DNA from: Emcibacter sp. SYSU 3D8
GTDB taxonomy: Bacteria > Pseudomonadota > Alphaproteobacteria > SMXS01
Assembly (NCBI RefSeq): GCF_039655875.1
Contig: NZ_JBBYXK010000001.1
Span: 124,001-188,000, forward strand
Reading direction: 5' to 3'
Length of the DNA: 64,000 bases
The notes beneath the pieces are model-generated. The model saw only the letters and a program-made list of their open reading frames with translations, ran no database searches and was not told the origin of the DNA. The position numbers were made by a program, and so were the translations under genes. Shown in pieces: positions 32,182 to 40,163 of the stretch. The stretch's first letter is position 1; the number at the start of each line of letters is the position of its first letter.

Positions 32182-32885
32182 GGTTGGCTGCTTGCGGATG
32201 CGTAGCGCGTCGGGTCGGGAATGCCGGCTTCGGTAAAGCCCTTCTTGCGCAGGCTGCACGAATCGCACTGGCCGCATGCGCCCCCGTCAGGCGCGGGATC
32301 GTAGCAGCTGACCGTCATGGCGTAATTGAGGCCGAGCGCGGTGCCGGCGGTGATGATCTCGGCCTTGTGCATATCCATCAGCGGGGTGTGTATGCGCAGC
32401 GGCCGCTTGCCCTCGACACCGGCGCGCGTCGCCAGGTTCGCCGTGTGCTGATAGGATTCGATGAAGGCTGGCCTGCAGTCGGGATAGCCGCTGTAATCAA
32501 GGGCGTTGACGCCGATGAAGATGTCATTGGAGCCGCGCACTTCGGCCAATGCAAGGGCATAGGACAGAAAAATGGTGTTGCGCGCCGGCACGTAGGTGAT
32601 CGGGATTCCATCACTCATTTCGGCGGTGCTGCGGCCCTTGGGCACGGCAATATCGTCGGTCAGGGCCGAACCACCGAACTGGCGCAGGTCGATGTCGATG
32701 ATGAGGTGTTCGGCGGCATCGGCCCATGCCGCCACGCGGCGCGCCGCCTCCAGTTCCACGGCATGGCGCTGGCCATAGCGGAACGAGATCGCATGGCAGA
32801 TATAGCCCTCCGCCTTGGCCATGGCCAGGCAGGTCGCGGAATCAAGTCCGCCGCTCAGCAGGATCACCGCATGTATCTCGTTCAT
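32178..32885 (-). CDS. queC: 7-cyano-7-deazaguanine synthase
   Basis: A 235-residue ATP-dependent enzyme that converts 7-carboxy-7-deazaguanine and ammonia to preQ0. The PP-loop SGGLDS is at residues 11-16. The zinc cysteines are CYDP, followed by [14 protein letters not shown] near the C-terminus. [14 protein letters not shown] and [14 protein letters not shown] are typical QueC blocks. ATG at 32885 is preferred to the longer open frame reaching 32930. Translationally coupled to queE by an ATGA overlap. Confidence 0.94.
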   Translation of the reverse strand: MNEIHAVILLSGGLDSATCLAMAKAEGYICHAISFRYGQRHAVELEAARRVAAWADAAEHLIIDIDLRQFGGSALTDDIAVPKGRSTAEMSDGIPITYVPARNTIFLSYALALAEVRGSNDIFIGVNALDYSGYPDCRPAFIESYQHTANLATRAGVEGKRPLRIHTPLMDMHKAEIITAGTALGLNYAMTVSCYDPAPDGGACGQCDSCSLRKKGFTEAGIPDPTRYASASSQP

Positions 32886-33048
32886 GCCTCGTAGATAGCG
32901 CCATCGGGGGGGCGCAGACAATCCAAACAAGATGAATGCCGGCTAAACGGCGGATTAATGCCGTGTTCAGGGGCGCGGACTTACAACCGGATCTTAACCG
33001 GCGCAGAAAATTTCATCGACCTGCCGCCGTGAAACAAGGACGAAAGCA

Positions 33049-33402
33049 ATGAAGCAGAGGACCAACATTATCCCGAAGTTCGCCGCTGCAATCTTGACCG
33101 TTGGCATCGTGACGGGGCTGTTCATCGGCCTCAACAGTGCCAATGCCAGCCCGTCGGCGTCGATCAGTTTCGCCAATTTCGGCTCGATCAAGGACTGGAA
33201 GGCGGAATCCAGCCGCTCGATGGTCATCACGACCACGTCGGGCGACAAGTACCGCGCGACGTTCCTGAACAACTGCCACTCGCTGCCGTTCAGCGACACC
33301 GTCGGGTTCGTAACCTCGCCGGGCGGCTCGTTCGACAAGTTCGGCGCCGTGCTGGTGCGCGATCAGAAGTGCACAATCAGGAGTCTCGAGCGGATCGGCT
33401 AA
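33049..33402 (+). CDS. small exported protein resembling DUF6491
   Basis: A 117-residue protein with a signal peptide or N-terminal anchor (MKQRTNIIPKF...NSANA). The mature domain contains a conserved-looking sequence: IKDWKAESSRSMVITTTSGDKY, a central NNCHSL, and a second cysteine in VRDQKCTI, arranged as in the DUF6491 family (a strand-rich periplasmic domain with a likely disulfide). A strong terminator lies directly behind it. No partner gene. Function unknown. Confidence 0.65.
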   Translation: MKQRTNIIPKFAAAILTVGIVTGLFIGLNSANASPSASISFANFGSIKDWKAESSRSMVITTTSGDKYRATFLNNCHSLPFSDTVGFVTSPGGSFDKFGAVLVRDQKCTIRSLERIG

Positions 33403-33434
33403 TCCCCCCAGCCGGCTTTTCGGACCCTGTGCGA

Positions 33435-33466
33435 GGGCCGCTCCGAAAGGAGCGGCCCTTTTGTTT
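33435..33466 (+). terminator. strong intrinsic terminator after the DUF6491-like gene
   Basis: A perfect 10-bp stem, GGGCCGCTCC / GGAGCGGCCC, has a GAAA tetraloop and is followed directly by TTTTGTTT. It lies 33 bp past the stop of the plus-strand gene; the minus-strand Rieske oxygenase ends at 33485 and may use the same hairpin. Confidence 0.9.
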
Positions 33467-33484
33467 GCCGGGACGTGGCTGCTG

Positions 33485-34867
33485 TCAGGTGTTCGCGTAA
33501 CGCTCCATATAAGTGTCGAGCGTCTGGTGGAAGTGACGGATGCGCTGTTCCTGATAGGAGGCAAGCGTCACCCCCGGCTTGAATGAGGCCTTCAGTCCGT
33601 CATGGATGGCAGCCATGTTGGTCGTGTCCTGGTCGAGCACGAAACCCAGCCCTCCCAGGGCCTCGACGCTGTCCCACTTGGTGTTGATGTCCAGCATGAT
33701 CATGGGCATGGGCGCCGGCTTGGGCTGGTCCTTGGGGTGGCGCATGATGTAGCCCACCTCCATCAAGGTTTCCTCGTGGCTGTCGTTCCAGGGTCGGAAC
33801 CGGTACCACATATTCGGGCCGAAGCCGCCCCACAGCATGAAGTTGGGGAACACCACGTAGTACCAGCCATCGACCAGTTCGGCGTCCGAGAGTTCGGGGA
33901 TCTTGTAGCCGAGCTGCGCCTCGGTCTGCTCGCGCTTCAGGTCGGCAGTCTTGGTCCGGGCGGTCTCGCCTTCCTTCAGGACGATCTTGTCGCCATCGTC
34001 CCATTTGCGGCCCATCCATTCGTCGAGCACATCCTGTTCGGTGACCTGGTCGACCACATAGGAGCTGGGCACCGCGAATGCGGCCATCATCCGGTTGACA
34101 TGGGGCTTGCCGTCCCACACGTCGTACTGGCAGCCAAAATCGTCGACGCTGCCGAGAATCTGCGGATGGGTGTCGAGCGAATGGAACGCTTCCATGAAGG
34201 CTTCCTGGATGATCTTCCAGTTGCCCTTCAGCACCTTGCCCGCGTGGACACCCAGATAGGACTGGTCCCAGGCATAGGGCTCGTAGTGGCGCCAGATCGG
34301 GTCGAGAAACTGCTCCAGCGGCATGGGGTCGGCATCCGGATTGATGAATACCCAGCCCGCGAACGTGCCCACATGCACCTCGGGCAGATGGAATTCATCC
34401 TTCTGGACCTGCGGGAAATCCCACTCGCACGGCACATGAGCGATGTCGCCCTCCAGCGTCCAGGTAAAGCCGTGGAACGGACAGCGGAACTTGTCCACAT
34501 GGCCGGATTCGAGCCGCAGCTTGCGGCCGCGGTGCAGGCAAGCGTTGGGATAGGCCTTGATGCTGCCGTCTTCGGTGCGAACGATCAGATAGGAGCGGGT
34601 GCCGATATCGTAGACATGGAAGTCGCCAGGATCAGGAATGTGCTCCTCGCGGCACGCCGCCTGCCAGACATGATCCCAGATCTTCTTTTCCTGCTCGTAC
34701 CAGGTCCGATCGATATAGCGGCGCTTGTCGACGTCGTCCGTGCCGAGATCGGTGTTCCCCACCTCGCGCAGGCTGCGCGCGGGTTCGTGCCGGTCCTTGT
34801 CGAGGTATTCCTGATAGGTGGTGTGCGGCAAAACCTGCGCCGGTACCTTCTGCAGATCGTATCCCAT
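33485..34867 (-). CDS. Rieske non-heme iron oxygenase alpha subunit
   Basis: A 460-residue aromatic-ring-hydroxylating-type oxygenase. The Rieske centre ligands are Cys110 and His112 (NACLHRG) and Cys129 and His132 (CPFHG). The mononuclear iron site is expected at His229 and His234 in EAFHSLDTHPQ, with an aspartate in the C-terminal AAIHDGLKAS. The family hydroxylates or demethylates aromatic, sterol or betaine-type substrates. No beta subunit, ferredoxin or reductase is adjacent; a Rieske ferredoxin lies 19 kb away beside a P450. Divergent from the two-component pair; a palindrome lies between them. Confidence 0.9.
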   Translation of the reverse strand: MGYDLQKVPAQVLPHTTYQEYLDKDRHEPARSLREVGNTDLGTDDVDKRRYIDRTWYEQEKKIWDHVWQAACREEHIPDPGDFHVYDIGTRSYLIVRTEDGSIKAYPNACLHRGRKLRLESGHVDKFRCPFHGFTWTLEGDIAHVPCEWDFPQVQKDEFHLPEVHVGTFAGWVFINPDADPMPLEQFLDPIWRHYEPYAWDQSYLGVHAGKVLKGNWKIIQEAFMEAFHSLDTHPQILGSVDDFGCQYDVWDGKPHVNRMMAAFAVPSSYVVDQVTEQDVLDEWMGRKWDDGDKIVLKEGETARTKTADLKREQTEAQLGYKIPELSDAELVDGWYYVVFPNFMLWGGFGPNMWYRFRPWNDSHEETLMEVGYIMRHPKDQPKPAPMPMIMLDINTKWDSVEALGGLGFVLDQDTTNMAAIHDGLKASFKPGVTLASYQEQRIRHFHQTLDTYMERYANT

Positions 34868-35043
34868 CAGCTGTCTCCCGTCATTTCTGTCAGACGACTT
34901 TCCTGCGGACCGGTCAGAATTGCAAGGCGCGGGATGCGGCCATGCCGGTCAAGGCCGGTGCCCGGCCCGGAGCAAATGGGCGGTGACGTGCCTGCATTCC
35001 TTGGCGGGTCAAGTATTCATCAAATATCAAACATATGGTAACC

Positions 35044-35059
35044 TCTGACAAGGGTCAGA
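35044..35059. promoter_or_regulatory. palindrome between Rieske oxygenase and response regulator genes
   Basis: TCTGAC-AAGG-GTCAGA is a perfect 6-4-6 inverted repeat located 79 bp before the response-regulator start and about 177 bp before the oxygenase start. It could be a binding site for either gene's control. Inferred from symmetry and location only. Confidence 0.35.
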
Positions 35060-35137
35060 AGTCATATTGCAACCATTGAGAATGTTAAGACAAATGACTA
35101 TCTGTACCGCGAGAGGATTCAGGGGATTTGGCAGCCG

Positions 35138-35815
35138 ATGAAAATACTCGTAGTTGAAGACGATATCGATACGCTGACCTATGTGGCCCGCGGTCTGGGG
35201 CAACTTGGCCACACCGTCGACAAGGTGGATACGGGGGGCGAGGGCCTGCACATGGCCACCAACTCTCCCTATGACGTGATCGTGCTGGACCGGATGCTGC
35301 CCGAACTGGATGGCGTCACGATCCTGAAGAACATCAGGATCGCCGGCGTGAAGACCCCGGTGCTGTTTCTCACGGCGCTCGATGGCGTGAACGAACGGGT
35401 GGAGGGCCTGGATGCCGGCGCCGACGATTATCTGGTCAAGCCGTTCGCCTTTTCTGAACTGGCGGCCCGCGTGCATGCGCTGGGGCGCCGTCCGGTGCTG
35501 GCCAAGGTCGAGCCGGTTCTGAAGGTCGGCGACCTGGAGATGGATCTGCGCCGCCGCCAGGTAAGGCGTGCCGGCCGCGTGGTGGAACTGCAACCGCAGG
35601 AATTCAAGCTGCTGGAATACATGATGCGCAATGCCGGCGACGTGGTGACTCGCACCATGCTGCTCGAACACGTCTGGGATTTTCACTTCGACCCGAAGAC
35701 GAAGATCATCGAGACGCATATGAGCCGGCTCCGGTCCAAGATCGACCGGGATGCCGACACGCCGCTGATTCACACGGTGCGAGGCGCGGGCTACAGCATT
35801 CATGCGCCGGATTGA
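35138..35815 (+). CDS. OmpR/PhoB-family response regulator
   Basis: A 225-residue DNA-binding response regulator. The receiver domain has acidic residues near 7-9 (VVEDD), the phospho-acceptor Asp51 in VLDRML, and the conserved lysine in DDYLVKPF. The C-terminal winged helix has ELQPQEFKLLEYMMRNAGDVVTR and THMSRLRSKID...TVRGAGY. It pairs with the histidine kinase whose start it overlaps by 14 bp. The signal is unknown. Confidence 0.93.
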   Translation: MKILVVEDDIDTLTYVARGLGQLGHTVDKVDTGGEGLHMATNSPYDVIVLDRMLPELDGVTILKNIRIAGVKTPVLFLTALDGVNERVEGLDAGADDYLVKPFAFSELAARVHALGRRPVLAKVEPVLKVGDLEMDLRRRQVRRAGRVVELQPQEFKLLEYMMRNAGDVVTRTMLLEHVWDFHFDPKTKIIETHMSRLRSKIDRDADTPLIHTVRGAGYSIHAPD

Positions 35816-37223
35816 TGCCTTCCGCTCAACCGGCGTCCGGTTCACGCTGCTCTATGTCGCGCTCTATCTGCTCTCCACCATCATCCTGCTGGCCACCCTT
35901 TATCTGATCGAGGTCCGCACTCTCGATCAGGACGTCAGGGAGCAGGTCGATGCGCGCATTGAGGAACTGGAGGACGCTTACCGGTTCGGCGGCATCGGCC
36001 AGGTGATCGACGATATCGAGATCAAGGGCCGGTCTCACGTCAAGCTGCGCACGTTCTATCGGCTTACGGACGGGCAGGGCAATGTACTGGCGGGCAGTCT
36101 GCTTGACGTGCCGAACAGCGTTGGCGACCACAACATGAGTGTCGTGGTCAACACACAGGGGGTGAACGAACAGATCGAAATCGTCGCCCGCACCGTTACC
36201 GTTCCCAATGGCGCCATCCTGACCGTGGGCGTCGAGCCGGTCTGGCGCGAGGCCATCAACAGCCTGTTCACACGCGCCGCGCTGGGCACGCTGGCCGGGG
36301 CCGTGCTGCTGGGCGGCGGTATCGGTGCCCTGATGACCCGCCGCTTCCTGAGCCGCATCAATGACATCACTTCGACGGTCATCGACATAATGGGCGGCCA
36401 GCTCGACAGCCGCGTGGATGCCCGCGGTACCCATGACGAACTGGACCGTCTTGCCGCCAGCCTTAACGCCATGCTGGACCGCATCGATTTTCTGGTGACC
36501 GAGACCCGCGAGGTGACCAATAACGTCGCCCATGATCTCCGTACGCCGCTCAGCCGGCTCAGCCGCAGGCTGGAAGAAGCACGGGACGCCGGCACGGACA
36601 CGATCGAAGGCGCCCAGGCGCTCGATCTGGCGATCGAGGAAAGTGCCGGCATCCTGGAAACCTTCAATGCCATCCTCAGCATCGCGCAGGTTGAAGGGGC
36701 CATGTCGGCCAAGACGTTTTCCCCGGTGGCGCTCTCCGACATGCTCGGGACGCTCAGCGAGGCCTATGGTCCGCTGGCGGAGGAGGAGGGACGGCGATTC
36801 GAAACCGATATCCCACCCGGTATCGAGGTGCGCGGGGACCGTGCGCTGATCCTTCAGATGCTGTCGAATCTGATCGAAAACGCGATGAAACACACGCCCG
36901 AGGGCACCCCGGTCCGTTTGCGGCTCGAGCGGACTGGCGGCCGGTTGCGCATCACGATCGAGGATCGCGGTATCGGTATTCCGGCCGAGTCCCGGGACCG
37001 GGTGTTCGACCGTTTCGTCCGGCTCGAGGCAAGCCGCACCACGCCGGGCAACGGATTGGGGCTGAGCCTGGTCGCCGCCATCGCCAAGCTGCATAACATC
37101 CGGCTCACGCTGGAAGATGCCGGTCCCGGCCTGCGCGTAGTGCTGACCTTCCCTAAAGCAGCCCCAGATCAAGCTGAGGCGTTGGTGAAGGCGCCTCGTC
37201 CTGTTCAAGATTCGACAGCGTAA
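35802..37223 (+). CDS. membrane sensor histidine kinase
   Basis: A 473-residue kinase. Transmembrane helices lie around residues 13-38 and 158-180, enclosing a periplasmic sensor domain of about 115 residues with no named fold recognised. HAMP follows at about 180-230. The phospho-acceptor is His244 in NNVAHDLRTPLSRL. The ATPase domain has LIENAMKHTPEG, DRGIGIP and GNGLGLSLVAAIAKLH. It starts 14 bp inside the response regulator gene. Its last 71 bp overlap the 3' end of dinB on the opposite strand; the canonical kinase fold ends at VVLTFP, so the overlap is mostly a dispensable tail. Confidence 0.93.
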   Translation: MRRIDAFRSTGVRFTLLYVALYLLSTIILLATLYLIEVRTLDQDVREQVDARIEELEDAYRFGGIGQVIDDIEIKGRSHVKLRTFYRLTDGQGNVLAGSLLDVPNSVGDHNMSVVVNTQGVNEQIEIVARTVTVPNGAILTVGVEPVWREAINSLFTRAALGTLAGAVLLGGGIGALMTRRFLSRINDITSTVIDIMGGQLDSRVDARGTHDELDRLAASLNAMLDRIDFLVTETREVTNNVAHDLRTPLSRLSRRLEEARDAGTDTIEGAQALDLAIEESAGILETFNAILSIAQVEGAMSAKTFSPVALSDMLGTLSEAYGPLAEEEGRRFETDIPPGIEVRGDRALILQMLSNLIENAMKHTPEGTPVRLRLERTGGRLRITIEDRGIGIPAESRDRVFDRFVRLEASRTTPGNGLGLSLVAAIAKLHNIRLTLEDAGPGLRVVLTFPKAAPDQAEALVKAPRPVQDSTA

Positions 37224-38235
37224 CGCCCAGCAGCCGGACCCGCTTGGGCAGCGGATAGGTGCCGCGCACCAGGGAAATGGCCGTCTGTTCAAGCTGGGCG
37301 CGTGCCGTGATCGGATACGCGAGCGAGCGGCTGCGGGTGATGATCTGGAAGTCCGCGAACTTGATCTTGACCGTGACCGTCCGGCCGGTGAAACCGCCTG
37401 TCTGGCAATGGCTCCAGACATCGTCGAGCATGGCGATGACGCCATCCTCGATTTCGGCCGGATCGCCGAGATCGTCGAAGAACGTGGTTTCCGAACCCAC
37501 CGATTTGCGCTGGCGGTTCGGCTTTACCGATCGTTGGTCCTCGCCGCGCGAGATCGCGTAATACCAGGCCCCCGATTTGCCGAAATGCCGCTGCAGCACA
37601 TCCAGGGGCAGGGCGCGGAGATCGGCGCCGGTGAATATCCCCAGCTTGTTCATCTTCTCGGCGGTTGCCGGGCCGACGCCGTGGAATTTTCCCACTTTCA
37701 GTTCACCGACGAAGGCTTCGCCCACATCGGGCGTGATGACGAACTGGCCGTTGGGTTTGCGGTAGTCGGAGGCGATCTTGGCCAGGAACTTGTTGTAGGA
37801 CACGCCGGCCGAGGCTGTGAGGCCGGTTTCCTCGAAAATCTGCGCGCGGATTTCACGGGCAATAAGGGTCGCCGACGGATTGTCCTTCAGATTCTCGGTG
37901 ACGTCCAGATAGGCCTCGTCGAGCGACAGCGGCTCGATCAGCGGCGTGTACCGGGCGAATATCTCCCTGATTTGCCGCGAGACCTGCTTGTAGACGTCGA
38001 ATCGGGGCTTCACGAACACCAGTTCCGGGCATTTCCGTGCCGCCGTCACCGACGGCATGGCCGAGCGCACGCCGAAGGCTCGCGCCTCGTAACTGGCCGC
38101 CGCCACCACGCCGCGCTTGCTGGGGCCGCCGACGGCAACGGGCTTGCCCCGGAGATCGGGATCATCGCGCTGCTCCACCGACGCATAGAAGGCGTCCATG
38201 TCGATATGGATGATCTTGCGGATCGGGGCGGTCAT
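37153..38235 (-). CDS. dinB: DNA polymerase IV (Y-family)
   Basis: A 360-residue translesion polymerase. The active-site motif HIDMDAFYASVEQRDDP is at the N-terminus, and the catalytic acidic pair is in EPLSLDEAYLDVTE. The helix-hairpin-helix segment GVGPATAEKMNKLGI and the little-finger domain follow. Length and motifs are typical. It overlaps the histidine kinase tail by 71 bp. No LexA-like site was sought in detail upstream. Confidence 0.94.
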   Translation of the reverse strand: MTAPIRKIIHIDMDAFYASVEQRDDPDLRGKPVAVGGPSKRGVVAAASYEARAFGVRSAMPSVTAARKCPELVFVKPRFDVYKQVSRQIREIFARYTPLIEPLSLDEAYLDVTENLKDNPSATLIAREIRAQIFEETGLTASAGVSYNKFLAKIASDYRKPNGQFVITPDVGEAFVGELKVGKFHGVGPATAEKMNKLGIFTGADLRALPLDVLQRHFGKSGAWYYAISRGEDQRSVKPNRQRKSVGSETTFFDDLGDPAEIEDGVIAMLDDVWSHCQTGGFTGRTVTVKIKFADFQIITRSRSLAYPITARAQLEQTAISLVRGTYPLPKRVRLLGVTLSNLEQDEAPSPTPQLDLGLL

Positions 38236-38397
38236 GGACGGCTTGAGATCGCTGCGGAACGGGAACCAAATAAGAACAGTTCGCCGGAAAAATCAAGCCA
38301 ACGCTCGCGCCGCCTGCCGCTCGATCATGGTCAACGCTGCGCTCTGGCGCTCGACCAACCGACATTCGGGTTTGGGTCCTATTGTGCAAGTCATTGA

Positions 38398-38475
38398 AAA
38401 ATCTGAATTCGACCGGCGTGGCATCAAAATAAGAAATAAAAAACAGAAATATTAGTAATAATATCCAAATATAGG
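38398..38475. promoter_or_regulatory. AT-rich intergenic tract upstream of the MucR-type gene
   Basis: The stretch from about 38398 to 38475 is strikingly AT-rich for this GC-rich window, with runs of A and TA steps (AATATTAGTAATAATATCC). MucR/Ros regulators are known to bind AT-rich DNA with TA steps and to regulate their own genes, so this is a plausible autoregulatory region, also reachable by dinB on the other side. Confidence 0.4.
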
Positions 38476-38529
38476 TGGATTACGCGCAGTAATATGTGCG
38501 AGGGTCGAGCATTCAACCCTAGGAGTGAC

Positions 38530-38946
38530 ATGCCCGACCATAACGAAATAGATCATCTGGAACTGCTTGCTCTGACGTCCGAGATCGTCACCTCGCATGT
38601 GATCAAGAATGCCGTGTCCGCCGCCGACCTGCCGCGTCTGGTCGAGGTCGTGTTCGCGACGCTCAATCGCCTGGGCGGCACGCCGGACGAGGCGCCTGCC
38701 GACGAACTGAAGCCCGCGGTCAATCCGCGCCGTTCGGTGACGCCGGATTACATCGTGTGCCTGGAAGACGGAAAGAAGCTGAAGATGCTCAAGCGGCATC
38801 TTCGGACGTCGTTCAATCTGAGTCCCGAGCAATACCGTCAGCGCTGGAACCTGCCGGCCGACTATCCCATGGTGGCGCCGAACTATGCCGCCCGGCGGCG
38901 GGAGCTGGCCATGAAGATCGGCTTGGGACGCAAGTCCACGGCCTGA
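38530..38946 (+). CDS. MucR/Ros-family transcriptional regulator
   Basis: A 138-residue MucR/Ros homologue. The conserved C-terminal block runs from DYIVCLEDGKKLKMLKRHL through SPEQYRQRWNLPADYPMV and APNYAARRRELAMKIGLG. In typical Ros proteins the zinc finger is Cys-x2-Cys...His-x4-His. Here the second cysteine is Asp (CLED), and the second histidine is replaced in KRHLRTSF (Ser at the usual His position), so zinc coordination, if any, is altered. Such variants are known among alphaproteobacterial paralogues. It likely silences or activates AT-rich promoters, in line with the AT-rich upstream tract. ATG at 38530 follows AGGAGTGAC. Confidence 0.9.
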   Translation: MPDHNEIDHLELLALTSEIVTSHVIKNAVSAADLPRLVEVVFATLNRLGGTPDEAPADELKPAVNPRRSVTPDYIVCLEDGKKLKMLKRHLRTSFNLSPEQYRQRWNLPADYPMVAPNYAARRRELAMKIGLGRKSTA

Positions 38947-38992
38947 TCGAGCCGCAGCCACAAGGCCGGTCTGCGCCAAGGTAAAAGAAAAA

Positions 38993-39022
38993 GGGTCAGC
39001 CTCGCGGCTGACCCTTCTCTTA
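38993..39022 (+). terminator. intrinsic terminator of the MucR-type gene
   Basis: A perfect 9-bp stem, GGGTCAGCC / GGCTGACCC, with a TCGC loop is followed by TTCTCTTATT. An A-rich run precedes it (AAAAGAAAAA), so it may also terminate the tRNA-Asn transcript from the other strand. Confidence 0.85.
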
Positions 39023-39023
39023 T

Positions 39024-39099
39024 TGGCTCCCCGGGTCGGACTCGAACCAACGACCTAGCGATTAACAGTCGCGTGCTCTACCAGCTGAGCTACCGGGGA
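39024..39099 (-). tRNA. tRNA-Asn (anticodon GTT)
   Basis: The minus strand folds to a complete cloverleaf: acceptor TCCCCGG, D-arm AGCTCAGCTGGTAGAGC, anticodon loop within GACTGTTAATCGC (GTT), variable loop, T-arm TTGGTTCGAGTCC, and encoded CCA at 39024-39026. Length 76 nt. Confidence 0.97.
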
Positions 39100-39210
39100 C
39101 CAGTGATCCGCTCCGGGGTGGTGCCCGGCGCGGCGTGTGTTTAGCAAAGCCACACCGGCTTGCAAAGCGTGTTTTGCCTTTTGCCGGCAATTAACCCGTC
39201 GAGTGGGTTT

Positions 39211-39284
39211 TGGAGGCGACGGCCGGAATCGAACCGGCGTACACGGATTTGCAGTCCGCTGCGTAACCACTCCGCCACGTCGCC
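39211..39284 (-). tRNA. tRNA-Cys (anticodon GCA)
   Basis: The minus strand gives acceptor GGCGACG, D-arm GGCGGAGTGGTTACGC, anticodon loop in GGACTGCAAATCC (GCA), T-arm CGGTTCGATTCCG and encoded CCA at 39211-39213. Length 74 nt. About 110 bp upstream of tRNA-Asn on the same strand, possibly one transcript. Confidence 0.97.
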
Positions 39285-39434
39285 GCCAGTGGTGCTGGCG
39301 GGGTCTATAGCAGAGCAGGGCAGGCCCGACAATCGTGTGATTGTCAGCCCCGGCCGCCAGCGATATAAATCCCGCGAAACAGACGATGCAGCGGTGCGTC
39401 ATTCCGCGCCGCATCCATTGAGCAGGATACGCCG

Positions 39435-40088
39435 ATGACCGACTTCGCAGCCGCGCGCAAGCAGATGGTCGATTCCCAGTTGTTGCCCAACAAGGTGACC
39501 GACGCCCGCCTAGTCGAGGCGATGGGGACGGTGCCGCGGGAGGCGTTCCTTCCTCCATCGCTGCGCGGCGTGGCGTATATGGATGAAGATGCTCCGGTTG
39601 CGCCGGGCCGCTATGTGATTGCGCCCATGGTGTTTGCCCGCCTGCTTCAGGCCGCCGCGGTGCGCGACACCGACGTGGTGCTCGATGTGGGCTGCGCCGC
39701 GGGATATTCGGCCGCCATCCTGGCGAATCTCGCTGGCGTCGTCGTCGCTCTCGAGGAAGATGAGGCGCTGGCCGCCCAGGCGACGGCAAACCTTGCCGCC
39801 AACGGCGTCGATAACGCGGCTGTCGTCACCGTGCCGCTGGCCGGTGGTTACGCGGCGCAGGCACCTTACGATGTCATCGTGCTGGAAGGGTCGGTCGACG
39901 AGGTTCCCGCCGCGTTGCTTGATCAACTCAACGAGGGTGGACGCCTGGTCGCGGTGCTAGCCGGGCGGGGAATCGGCAAGGCAACCCTTTCTTCCCGCAA
40001 GGGCGGCGTCATCGGCCATCGTCAATTGTTCGACGCCGGCCTGCCGCCGTTGCCCGGGTTCGCCCGCGAAGCCGGTTTTGTGTTTTAG
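39435..40088 (+). CDS. pcm: protein-L-isoaspartate O-methyltransferase family protein
   Basis: A 217-residue methyltransferase. The N-terminal FAAARKQMVDSQLLPNKV and VPREAFLPPSLRGVAYMDED are Pcm-like; motif I is LDVGCAAGYSAAILA. This short form is common in alphaproteobacteria directly before a tolC-like gene. It would repair isoaspartyl residues with SAM, although some members of this subgroup may have other substrates. The TolC-family gene begins a short distance downstream. Confidence 0.85.
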   Translation: MTDFAAARKQMVDSQLLPNKVTDARLVEAMGTVPREAFLPPSLRGVAYMDEDAPVAPGRYVIAPMVFARLLQAAAVRDTDVVLDVGCAAGYSAAILANLAGVVVALEEDEALAAQATANLAANGVDNAAVVTVPLAGGYAAQAPYDVIVLEGSVDEVPAALLDQLNEGGRLVAVLAGRGIGKATLSSRKGGVIGHRQLFDAGLPPLPGFAREAGFVF

Positions 40089-40163
40089 AGAGGCCCAAGG
40101 CCTCGTATGGTATCGCGCAGCCCTGCGCACGAACCGGCGCAGGCCAGTGAGGAGTGGGGTCAT

